Position numbers and translations under genes: made by a program. Shown one piece after another: positions 1 through 7,696 of a stretch of 64,000 nucleotides of DNA. The notes under the pieces are model-generated. The model searched no databases. It was not told the origin of the DNA and was given only the letters and a program-made list of their open reading frames with translations. Numbering within the stretch: the first letter of the stretch is position 1; each line of letters opens with the position of its first letter. Source of the DNA: Paenibacillus rhizophilus. Lineage in GTDB: Bacteria; Bacillota; Bacilli; Paenibacillales; Paenibacillaceae. The stretch lies in contig NZ_RQPI01000005.1 in assembly GCF_003854965.1 (NCBI RefSeq), forward strand, positions 248,001 through 312,000. The letters run 5' to 3'.

Positions 1-150
1 CAAAAAGCCGCCTCCCAAGGAAAGTGGCCCGATCGAAACCGGAATTATTTAACGGAGTTTGCACGCTTCCGACATGCGGAAAGCATCATCGGCATTGTCC
101 GCACGGATGACGGGTTTCGCTATCATAAGTCTTTGGTATTGAAAGACTGA
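1..150 (+). CDS. C-terminal end of an unidentified protein (partial)
   Basis: Frame 1 is open from the first base to a TGA at 148-150, giving 49 residues that end in a mixed charged/hydrophobic tail (last residues HKSLVLKD). Composition is like the genuine genes nearby and unlike the AT-rich gap that follows, so I take it as the 3' end of a real gene that starts outside the window. I do not recognise the family. A position next to kdgK and a KdgR-like regulator could suggest sugar-acid metabolism, but that is only context. Confidence 0.55.
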   Translation, partial: QKAASQGKWPDRNRNYLTEFARFRHAESIIGIVRTDDGFRYHKSLVLKD

Positions 151-705
151 AAATATTTTTTTAAGTCCTGCCTATATAATTCTGTGTAGGTATCACTCGT
201 GTACTCTGTAATCACACTTTGCCAAAAAAGAAGAGCAGGTTGAATAAAAAAAGGATTCCATCGAGGGTCTTGCCAGTAGTGTTCCAAATTAACATATCAA
301 TTCGCCTAAAACGGATGATTTCCTTTTCATTTCATTTTTGGATTTTTGTTGAATTAATTAAAAGCTTTTTCAATCGTATACTTTCTCTCGCATTAGAGAA
401 AAAGTTTATAATTCAGATAAAATATTTTATCTGAATTTAGTAATATATTAATGAAATAGACAAATAAAATAGTTATAACAATTACATAAGGAGTCAATTT
501 CTTTTTAAACCGCTCCAGTAGAAAGTATTTAAATCAGGGAAAAATCGTTGATATATAAAGATTTGTTTGACTATTATCATCGTTTCTTCGAATGATTCAG
601 CGAATCCAAAGTTCTTGTCATTGTACAAAACCGATTTATGTGATACCTTCAAAACAAAGCATAACAAATCCAGGATGATTCCCTATACCCTAGGAGGTGC
701 CCGCA
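151..705. other. AT-rich intergenic gap without a convincing gene
   Basis: About 555 bases, clearly richer in A+T than the flanking genes. The longest open frame (219-434 on the plus strand) encodes a Lys/Ile/Phe-rich string with no ribosome binding site and looks like an artefact of AT-richness. The stretch holds a perfect 28-bp palindrome (410-437, listed separately) and must include the promoter of kdgK, for which I see no clean -35/-10 pair. Confidence 0.5.
410..437. repeat. Perfect 28-bp palindrome
   Basis: The 14-base half AATTCAGATAAAAT at 410-423 is followed directly by its exact reverse complement, with no spacer. No T-run follows on either strand, so it is not an obvious rho-independent terminator. 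It lies about 270 bp upstream of kdgK and 260 bp downstream of the partial gene. It could be a protein-binding site or a cruciform-prone AT palindrome. Confidence 0.6.
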
Positions 706-1659
706 ATGAATAAACGATTGGACGCAGTGACTTTCGGAGAACCGATGGCAATGTTCTACGCCAATGAGACCGGACCACTGGACGAAGCGATGTCTTTCTC
801 CAAAGCTATGGCCGGAGCGGAGAGCAATGTGGCTGCCGGCTTGTCGCGGCTGGAGCATAAGGTCGGTTATGTAACCAAGCTTGGAGAGGACAGCTTCGGA
901 ACATTCATTATGAAAGCGCTAAACAAAGAAGGCATTGATACCTCCAGCGTCACTTACTCAAGCGAAAACCCGACCGGAATATTAATCAAATCGAAGGTAA
1001 CCACCGGCGACCCCAAGGTGGAGTATTACCGCAAACGCTCGGCGGCTTCCACACTGGGACTTGCCGATTTTGACGAGACCTACTTCGCTTCGGCGGGACA
1101 TCTGCACGTTACCAGCATTTCCTCGGCACTCTCCCGGGAATGCCACGAGTTCTCGATACACGCCATGGAATTCATGAAGCGCAGCGGCAAAACCGTATCG
1201 CTCGATCCCAACCTGCGCCCGTCTCTTTGGTGTGATACCAAGACAATGGTGGACACGATCAACGATCTGGCCGCCCGATGCGACTGGTTCCTCCCGGGCC
1301 TCGGCGAAGGCCGGATTCTGACCGGACTTACATCACCGGAGGAAATCGCGTCCTACTATCTGAATCTGGGCGTCTCTCTGGTTGTCATCAAGCTGGGACC
1401 GGAAGGCGCGTACTACAAATCCTCCGATTCGGAAGGCTTTGTGCCGGGATTCAAGGTCGATCAGGTCGTTGACACGGTGGGCGCGGGCGACGGCTTTGCC
1501 GTCGGTGTGATCAGCGCGCTGGTGGAGAAACTCACCGTGCCGGAAGCGGTGAAACGGGGCAATGCCATCGGTGCTTTGGCGGTCATGTCGCCGGGTGATA
1601 TGGATGGGCTCCCGACCCGGGAGCGTCTAGAACAGTTCATGAATGCGGGCGCGGTATGA
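706..1659 (+). CDS. kdgK: 2-keto-3-deoxygluconate kinase (PfkB family)
   Basis: 317-residue PfkB/ribokinase-fold sugar kinase that should phosphorylate 2-keto-3-deoxygluconate to KDPG in pectin/hexuronate breakdown. The N-terminus DAVTFGEPMAMFYANETG and the segment AGAESNVAAGLSRL are typical of KdgK; the C-terminal DTVGAGDGFAVG carries the anion-hole glycines and catalytic Asp, followed by the GDMDGLPTRE segment. A GTG at 697 also opens the frame, but AGGAGG at 692-697 is ideally placed (8 nt) for ATG 706. It is convergent with a KdgR-like LacI gene and separated from it by a strong hairpin. No KDG aldolase or transporter gene is next to it in this window, unlike the kdgRKAT cluster of Bacillus. 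Confidence 0.88.
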   Translation: MNKRLDAVTFGEPMAMFYANETGPLDEAMSFSKAMAGAESNVAAGLSRLEHKVGYVTKLGEDSFGTFIMKALNKEGIDTSSVTYSSENPTGILIKSKVTTGDPKVEYYRKRSAASTLGLADFDETYFASAGHLHVTSISSALSRECHEFSIHAMEFMKRSGKTVSLDPNLRPSLWCDTKTMVDTINDLAARCDWFLPGLGEGRILTGLTSPEEIASYYLNLGVSLVVIKLGPEGAYYKSSDSEGFVPGFKVDQVVDTVGAGDGFAVGVISALVEKLTVPEAVKRGNAIGALAVMSPGDMDGLPTRERLEQFMNAGAV

Positions 1660-1723
1660 CCTGAACGCTTCAATTTGAACGCTCCAACCGAATGATTGGA
1701 CCTGAATGCTTTAATTTGAACAC

Positions 1724-1767
1724 AAGGACATCTCTCCGTAAGAACGGACGATGTCCTTGGCTTTTTT
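1724..1767 (+). terminator. Rho-independent terminator after kdgK
   Basis: AAGGACATC at 1724-1732 pairs with GATGTCCTT at 1750-1758, with an inner TCCGT/ACGGA stem, followed by CTTTTTTAT. It lies between convergent genes and may stop transcription from both sides. Confidence 0.85.
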
Positions 1768-1782
1768 ATATAAACCGTTTTA

Positions 1783-2805
1783 TTAAGATTTTGGCGCGGA
1801 TTGAACCGAATGCCCCTGCTGAAGGGCCGGGGTAAAACGGTAGGTTATCGGCACGGAAGAGCCAGTGTCTTCTATGCCGGCGAGGATGATTTTGGCGGCT
1901 TGCATCCCCATTTCATACGCGGGCTGGCGGATCGTCGTAATCGCTGGGTTGTAGATCGTTGCAAATTCCGCGTCGTCGATGCCGATGACCGATAAGTCCC
2001 GCGGAATGGACAAGGCATGTTTATTCGCATACTTCAGCATTTCGGCAAGCGCGATATCGTTGGCCGCCAGCAGGGCGGTCGGAGGCTGCGGCAGAGACAG
2101 CAGACGCTCAAGCGCTTCGGACATTCCTTCCCTGTGGGCGCTGCACACATACTCCTCCCGCCATTCCTGCCCCGCTTCCTCGACCGCCTTCCGGTAACCG
2201 CTGACCCGTTCCTTACGCGGCGTAATCGCATAGCGTCCGACGGGCAGCGTCAAAAGGGCGATCCGCTCATGACCGTACCGGATAAATTCTTTAAAGGCCG
2301 TCTTGACCGCCATCTCATTGTCCAGCAGCAGGCTCTGTGTCGCGATTCCCTCCATAACCCGGTCCAGGAACACCAGCGGATACCGTTCGTCAAGCAGGCG
2401 TTGATAAAGAGACGGATTGTCCCCTGTGGGAAAAACGATCAGGCCGTCCACCTGCCGGGCCATCAGTGTTTCGATGTATTTGGTCTCCTTATCCGGATTC
2501 TCGTCCGCGTTGCATATAATCACTTGATTTCCGCTGAGCTGAAGCTCGTTCTCAATGGCATGGATGCACTGAATGGACAGTGAATAATTGATATCCCCCA
2601 CGACGACGCCGACCGTGTTCGTCCGGTTCCGTTTGAGCCCCCGGGCCAGGCCGTTCGGCTGATAATTCAGTTCGTCGATCACCTCGGAGATCCGCTTCCT
2701 CGTCGCCTCGCTCATATACTTATAGCGTTTGTTCAAGAACTGCGAGACCGTGCTTTTCGACACGCCCGCCTTCTGCGCCACATCTTCGATTGTAAACTTT
2801 TTCAT
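1783..2805 (-). CDS. kdgR: LacI-family regulator, KdgR-like
   Basis: 340-residue LacI/GalR repressor. The helix-turn-helix is at the extreme N-terminus (FTIEDVAQKAGVSKSTVSQF) followed by the hinge helix, then a periplasmic-binding-protein-like sensor domain. The run IICNADENPDKETKYIETL and RQVDGLIVFPT are typical of KdgR-type regulators of ketodeoxygluconate use, which fits the convergent kdgK neighbour. The frame opens earlier (2850), but the HTH must sit at the start, and ATG 2805 has GGAGCGG upstream; ATG 2820 is an alternative. A 14-bp palindrome about 60 bp upstream may be its own operator. The kdgR name rests on similarity recalled by eye and on neighbourhood. Confidence 0.75.
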   Translation of the reverse strand: MKKFTIEDVAQKAGVSKSTVSQFLNKRYKYMSEATRKRISEVIDELNYQPNGLARGLKRNRTNTVGVVVGDINYSLSIQCIHAIENELQLSGNQVIICNADENPDKETKYIETLMARQVDGLIVFPTGDNPSLYQRLLDERYPLVFLDRVMEGIATQSLLLDNEMAVKTAFKEFIRYGHERIALLTLPVGRYAITPRKERVSGYRKAVEEAGQEWREEYVCSAHREGMSEALERLLSLPQPPTALLAANDIALAEMLKYANKHALSIPRDLSVIGIDDAEFATIYNPAITTIRQPAYEMGMQAAKIILAGIEDTGSSVPITYRFTPALQQGHSVQSAPKS

Positions 2806-2850
2806 CTTGTTCCGCTCCATACATCGACTTAAATAACAAACCTTTATCAA

Positions 2851-2880
2851 AAGTATAGCTTTTTTTTAGTAAATTTACTA
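2851..2880 (-). promoter_or_regulatory. kdgR-like promoter with palindromic operator candidate
   Basis: On the minus strand TATACT (complement of 2851-2856) is a good -10. Just upstream lies the perfect palindrome TAGTAAATTTACTA at 2867-2880, which covers the spacer/-35 region. A site there would block RNA polymerase, so autoregulation by the adjacent LacI protein is plausible. The assignment is inference; there is no second copy in front of kdgK. Confidence 0.45.
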
Positions 2881-3087
2881 CAAAAGGATCTTCATGAACG
2901 CGATGCCTCATTCACAAGATGAACGTGGGTGCGCTACGATATCTTTCTTTTTTTCATATACTTAATTTACGCAAAAAATACATTTGTTTTTCGTTATTTT
3001 TTTCGTCAAAATTCCATAAAAAGTGTTATTATAGTAGCTGCACACAGATTATGCACCAGGATACAGCGCACGAAGCGGGGGATTGGA

Positions 3088-4077
3088 TTGAAAAATAAAA
3101 AAGTAACGATTACCGATATTGCCGAAGCTATGGGCCTCTCGCCGGTATCGATCAGCCGAGCCTTGTCGGACCAGACTGGCATCAGCGACGAATTGAAACG
3201 GAAGGTCGTCCAAAAAGCGGCGGAAATGGGCTATGTCAAATCAAAGAGGAATGTGTCCGCACGCATTCTCGTACTTCATCAAACGCCTTACCGCGAAGAT
3301 AACAGCAATTTCAGCCACATGATGCAGGGGATCGAGAAGGCGCTGCAAAAGGAAGACGCCGACTACAGCATAGAATTTCTGGATAAGGAAACCCAGAACC
3401 GAATGATCCTTCCCTACCGGCTCAGCAAGGGCTTCGTCTTCGACGGCGTCATTTTGATCGGCAGGTTCAACCTGGACTATGCCGCATTGATCAACGAAAA
3501 GATACCGAATTTGATTTTTCTTACCGGTTACTCGCCGGCTTACGACTACGACAGTGTGTGGTTCAGCTTCATCAATGCCGGTTACAAGCAGTGCCAGTAT
3601 TTAATCGACAGGGGCCACACCCGGATCGGCTTTGTCGGCAACCGGAAAGTTTACCGGAATAAGGAGAAACAAAACGGTATTGCCTTCGCGCTCGAAGAGA
3701 ACGGGCTGCCTGTCGACGAAGCTCTTTTTTGGGAATCGGATGAGGACTGCTCTGCGAAATTGCGAAATCTGGTCGCGGACAAACGGCTGCCGACCGCCTT
3801 TATTTGCGATCATGATTTCACCGCTATCGAATTCATCCGTGCGCTTCATCAGCATGATATAAAAGTACCGGACGATGTCTCGATTCTCAGCAGCGGCAAT
3901 ACGGAAGTCTCCGCTCTAGCGCAGCCTCCTCTAACCACGATGGATTTAAATATCGAGTACTCTTGCCGGGTGGTTGTATCCACTCTGCTCAAACGGATTG
4001 CCGAACCCGGCAAACCCGCCGAAAACATCGCGGTACTGAGCACTCTCGTGGAAAGGGAATCGGTCCGGCGCATTTGA
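3088..4077 (+). CDS. LacI-family transcriptional regulator heading an ABC exporter operon
   Basis: 329-residue LacI/GalR regulator: N-terminal HTH (VTITDIAEAMGLSPVSISRAL) and a ligand-binding core in which WFSFINAGYKQCQYLIDRGH and TTMDLNIEY are typical helices. The open frame reaches 2929, but the extra 53 residues are AT-driven and precede the HTH; TTG 3088 follows AGCGGGGGATTGGA and gives the canonical start. It is divergent from the KdgR-like gene and only 22 nt upstream of an ABC exporter gene on the same strand, so it is probably cotranscribed with both exporter genes. Its effector is unknown; LacI control of an export system is unusual. Confidence 0.85.
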   Translation: MKNKKVTITDIAEAMGLSPVSISRALSDQTGISDELKRKVVQKAAEMGYVKSKRNVSARILVLHQTPYREDNSNFSHMMQGIEKALQKEDADYSIEFLDKETQNRMILPYRLSKGFVFDGVILIGRFNLDYAALINEKIPNLIFLTGYSPAYDYDSVWFSFINAGYKQCQYLIDRGHTRIGFVGNRKVYRNKEKQNGIAFALEENGLPVDEALFWESDEDCSAKLRNLVADKRLPTAFICDHDFTAIEFIRALHQHDIKVPDDVSILSSGNTEVSALAQPPLTTMDLNIEYSCRVVVSTLLKRIAEPGKPAENIAVLSTLVERESVRRI

Positions 4078-4099
4078 CTTGGCATAAGGTGGGATGATT

Positions 4100-5839
4100 A
4101 TGAAGGCTTTTTTTCTGCTGCGGTTCTTCAAGAGCCGCAAATTCAGTTACGCCGCCGGCTTTGCATTTATGTTCGCCGCTTCGTTTATCCAGACGCTTTT
4201 TCCCAAAGTGCTCGGCAGCTCCGTTGACCTGATGAAGGAGAGGGGCTTTGCGCTTCACCCGGTGCTGATGAATGTGCTGTGGATGGTGCTGATCGCCTTC
4301 GCCGTCTTCGTTTTCACCTTTTTGTGGCGGAATATGATTATCGCGAATGGGCGAAATTTGGAATGCTATATTCGGGAAGAGCTGTTCCGTCATTTATTGA
4401 CCCTGTCTCCCGCGTTTTATGGAAAGCGCAAAACGGGCGATCTGATCGCCCATGCCATCAACGACATTTCCGCCGTTCGCATGACGTTCGGACCGGCCAC
4501 GGCGATGTCCTTTAACGGTATCGTGATTTGCATTTCCTCCATTTATTTTATGTTTGCCGCCGTGGATGCCCGGCTTGCTCTTCTGACGCTCGCGCCCCTG
4601 CCGTTCATCATCGCTCTGATGCTCTACATTGGCCGCAAGATCCAGAGCCGGTTCCGAATCGTTCAGGATCAGTTCGGGCTCGTATCCGACAAAGTTCAGG
4701 AGAATATTTCCGGTATCCGGGTGATCAAAGCGTATGCCCAGGAGCGTTCCGAAATAGAAAAGTTCGGCGCGTTAAGCAGCGGCATGGCCCAGTCGAATGT
4801 AAATCTTATCAAGGTATCCGCCGCGCTTCCCCCATTGATCGAATTCGGATTTGCGGTTTGCTTCGTGATCAATCTGTTCTACGGAAGCCGCATGGTGATG
4901 CGGGGAGACATAAGCGTCGGAGATTTCGTGGCGTTTAACGGATATTTAAGCCTGATCGTCAGCCCCATCGTGTCCATAGGAAGAGTCGTCACCATTTTCC
5001 AGCGCGGCATGGCTTCCCTCGGGAGGCTGTATGACATTATGAGCGTCCAGCCGGACGTCACCGATTCCCCGCACGCTCTGCGGCTTCGCCCGGAAGGCGA
5101 GATCGAACTGCGCCATTTAACCTTCTATCATGACGGCGCCCGCGTTCCCGCGCTTTCGGATGTCTCGCTGCGGCTTTCCAAAGGACGTACGCTGGGCATC
5201 ATCGGACCTACCGGCGCCGGCAAAAGCACGCTGGCCGCTCTGCTGCTGCGGCTGTACAATACGGAGCCGGGGCAAATCCTGCTGGATGGCCGCGATATCG
5301 GCGATTATTCGCTTACGTATTTGCGGGAAAGCTATGCTTTTGTGCCGCAGGATACTTTTGTATTTGCTTCCTCAGTCAAAGACAATATCGTATTTTTCAA
5401 GGACACTTACGGCGATGAAGAGGTTGAGGCGGCTTCCCGGCTCAGTCTTATCGCGGACAGCATCTCCCGTTTCCCGGACGGTTACGATACCCTTCTTGGA
5501 GACCGCGGGGTCAATCTTTCGGGCGGCCAAAAACAGCGGATGGCCATCGCCCGCGCTCTGATCAGGAATCCTGCCGTCCTCATTCTGGACGATGCGCTTT
5601 CGGCGGTCGACACCGTCACGGAAGGGCGTATACTGGAAAGCCTGCGCCGGGCGCGCAAAGGCAAAACCAATATTATCATCTCGCACCGGATTTCCGCCTT
5701 GATGGAAGCGGACGAAATTATTGTCCTGGATAAAGGCTTCATTCGCGAACGCGGGACACATGAAAAGCTCCTGAAGAAGGGAGGAATGTATTATGATCTC
5801 TACACGGCTCAACAGGAAGACGGCCAACCCCAGGCTTGA
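4100..5839 (+). CDS. ABC exporter half-transporter, degenerate-site subunit (YheI/BmrC-like)
   Basis: 579-residue half-transporter with an N-terminal six-helix ABC transmembrane domain (about 15-300) and a C-terminal nucleotide-binding domain. Walker A is GPTGAGKS (369-376), the signature LSGGQKQR is canonical, and the Walker B region reads LILDDALSAVD: Asp (about 498) replaces the catalytic Glu, while the H-loop ISHR is kept. This is the pattern of the non-catalytic subunit in heterodimeric exporters such as BmrC/BmrD or TM287/288. ATG 4094 overlaps the Shine-Dalgarno AAGGTGGG, so ATG 4100 is the better start. The next gene overlaps its 3' end by 47 nt, implying coupled translation. The substrate cannot be read from the sequence. 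Confidence 0.88.
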   Translation: MKAFFLLRFFKSRKFSYAAGFAFMFAASFIQTLFPKVLGSSVDLMKERGFALHPVLMNVLWMVLIAFAVFVFTFLWRNMIIANGRNLECYIREELFRHLLTLSPAFYGKRKTGDLIAHAINDISAVRMTFGPATAMSFNGIVICISSIYFMFAAVDARLALLTLAPLPFIIALMLYIGRKIQSRFRIVQDQFGLVSDKVQENISGIRVIKAYAQERSEIEKFGALSSGMAQSNVNLIKVSAALPPLIEFGFAVCFVINLFYGSRMVMRGDISVGDFVAFNGYLSLIVSPIVSIGRVVTIFQRGMASLGRLYDIMSVQPDVTDSPHALRLRPEGEIELRHLTFYHDGARVPALSDVSLRLSKGRTLGIIGPTGAGKSTLAALLLRLYNTEPGQILLDGRDIGDYSLTYLRESYAFVPQDTFVFASSVKDNIVFFKDTYGDEEVEAASRLSLIADSISRFPDGYDTLLGDRGVNLSGGQKQRMAIARALIRNPAVLILDDALSAVDTVTEGRILESLRRARKGKTNIIISHRISALMEADEIIVLDKGFIRERGTHEKLLKKGGMYYDLYTAQQEDGQPQA

Positions 5840-7595
5840 GAAGAAGACGACGTCCGGTCCGGTAAAAGAACTGCTCCGGCTGTCCGCGCCGTATGCCGCG
5901 CCGCTCACAATTGCTTGTCTCTGTGTGGTCATTGTAAACGCAGCTTACCTCGTTCAACCGCTGATTCTTCAGCGGGTAATCGACCACTTCCTGATCGGGC
6001 ATGCCGCTCCCCGCGGCCTTGATTCCATCGGGGGTATGGCGCTGCTGTATCTTACCGTTTCGGCGGCAGGCGGTGTCTTCTCATACATTCAGTCGCTGCT
6101 CGTCGCCAGAGCGGGACAGGGTCTGATTCATAACCTGAGGGTCAAGGTGCTCTCGATTATTCAGCTGCTCCCTCTTTCCTATCTGGACCGGACACTGCCC
6201 GGCAGGCTCATTACGCGGGCGACCAACGATACATCAGAAATCAGCGATCTGTACACCGACGTTGTCGTTATGCTGATCAAGGATGTACTGCTCCTTGGGG
6301 GAATCGTGTACGTTATGCTTTCGCTCAGCCTGGAGCTAACACTCGTTTCTTTCATCGTTATTCCGGTTATCATCTTCCTGGTCGTCTATATCAAAAACCG
6401 GATTCAAAGGAACTTCTTTCATATGAAGCATTTCATCGGCAGAATCAACGGCTTTATCGCGGAGAGCATCTCCGGAATGCGGGTAATCCAGATTTTTCGC
6501 GCGGAACGAGAGAAGGAAGCGCAATTTCTCGAACTGAACGGTCAATATTTCGCAACCACACTGACCCAAGTGCGGCTGAACAGCATCTTGAAGCCCGCCT
6601 CCGATCTGTTTCAAAACCTTTCCATCGCCATACTGGTCTGGTACGGAGCGGGCAAAATCTTCGGCGGCTCGCTGCAAATCGGCGTCCTATATGCGTTCAC
6701 TACGTACATTAAGCAGTTTTTCGCGCCGATCTCCGATCTTGCTGACAAATATACTTCGATCCAGTCGGCGCTTGTCTCCACGGAACGGATTTGCGAGCTG
6801 TTCCGGGAACAGGACCGGCTAGAAGCTCCTGAGGAGGGACTCCCTGTAGAGAGGCTGGACGGAGCCATCGAATTCAAGCATGTATGGTTTGCATATAACG
6901 ATGCCGACTGGGTGCTGAAGGACGTAAGCTTTGTTATCAAAAAAGGCCAGACCGCCGCCTTTATCGGCGAGACCGGTGCAGGCAAAACGACGATCATCAG
7001 TCTCATTAACGGCTTCTACCGTGTGCAGAAAGGCGAGATTCTGATCGACGGCATCAACGTCAACAATATCCGGCTGACCGACCTTCGGCGGAACGTATCG
7101 GTCGTACTCCAGGACGTGTTTCTGTTCTCGGGCAACATCCGCGACAATGTTACGCTTGGCGACGACATCGCAGATGAAGCCGTACGGGACGCTCTGCGGG
7201 CGTCATGCGCCGAGACGTTTATCCAAGATCTTCCTGCCGGCATGAACGAGCCCGTCACGGAACGGGGGGGCAGTCTGTCCTCCGGCCAGCGGCAGCTGAT
7301 CTCCTTTGCCAGGGCGCTTGCGCATGATCCCGCGATCTTCGTGCTGGACGAAGCGACCGCCAATATCGACACGCATACGGAGAAGCTGATCCAGCAGGCG
7401 GTCGACAACCTTGCGCGCGGGCGCACCACGCTGATAATCGCCCACCGCCTGTCGACGATCGCAGGCGCCGACATCATCATTGCGATGAAGAACGGCAGGA
7501 TCGCCGAATCGGGAGACAGCGCGGAACTCTTGAAGCGGGGCGGATATTACGCGAAGCTGCTGGAGGAAAGCCGCAGCCATGCCGCATCCTGCTGA
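5793..7595 (+). CDS. ABC exporter half-transporter, catalytic subunit (YheH/BmrD-like)
   Basis: 600-residue partner of the preceding subunit: about 30 extra N-terminal residues, a six-helix membrane domain, then the NBD with Walker A GETGAGKT, Walker B VLDEATANID with catalytic Glu about 520, and H-loop IAHRLST. The signature is LSSGQRQ rather than LSGGQ, so the atypical signature faces the degenerate Walker site of the first subunit, as in known asymmetric exporters. GGGAGG precedes ATG 5793 inside the upstream gene. It is shorter than BmrD (about 670) because the N-terminal extension is small. Probable drug, lipid or peptide exporter; the substrate is unknown. Confidence 0.88.
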   Translation: MISTRLNRKTANPRLEKKTTSGPVKELLRLSAPYAAPLTIACLCVVIVNAAYLVQPLILQRVIDHFLIGHAAPRGLDSIGGMALLYLTVSAAGGVFSYIQSLLVARAGQGLIHNLRVKVLSIIQLLPLSYLDRTLPGRLITRATNDTSEISDLYTDVVVMLIKDVLLLGGIVYVMLSLSLELTLVSFIVIPVIIFLVVYIKNRIQRNFFHMKHFIGRINGFIAESISGMRVIQIFRAEREKEAQFLELNGQYFATTLTQVRLNSILKPASDLFQNLSIAILVWYGAGKIFGGSLQIGVLYAFTTYIKQFFAPISDLADKYTSIQSALVSTERICELFREQDRLEAPEEGLPVERLDGAIEFKHVWFAYNDADWVLKDVSFVIKKGQTAAFIGETGAGKTTIISLINGFYRVQKGEILIDGINVNNIRLTDLRRNVSVVLQDVFLFSGNIRDNVTLGDDIADEAVRDALRASCAETFIQDLPAGMNEPVTERGGSLSSGQRQLISFARALAHDPAIFVLDEATANIDTHTEKLIQQAVDNLARGRTTLIIAHRLSTIAGADIIIAMKNGRIAESGDSAELLKRGGYYAKLLEESRSHAASC

Positions 7596-7696
7596 AGGTT
7601 TTTTACAAGCGAGGCGGCGGGAATGGGGCGATCCGCCGGGAAGGTTAATCATCCGGCGGGTATGCGGGAATATAGCGGGAAATGCGGCGATCCACT

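Noticed and set aside
219..434. 71-codon plus-strand ORF in the AT-rich gap
   Set aside because: No ribosome binding site, composition dominated by AAA/TTT/ATT codons, no family-like pattern.
7633..7659. CCGCCGG/CCGGCGG hairpin after the ABC exporter operon as a terminator
   Set aside because: No T-run follows on either strand; it may only be a GC-rich inverted repeat.
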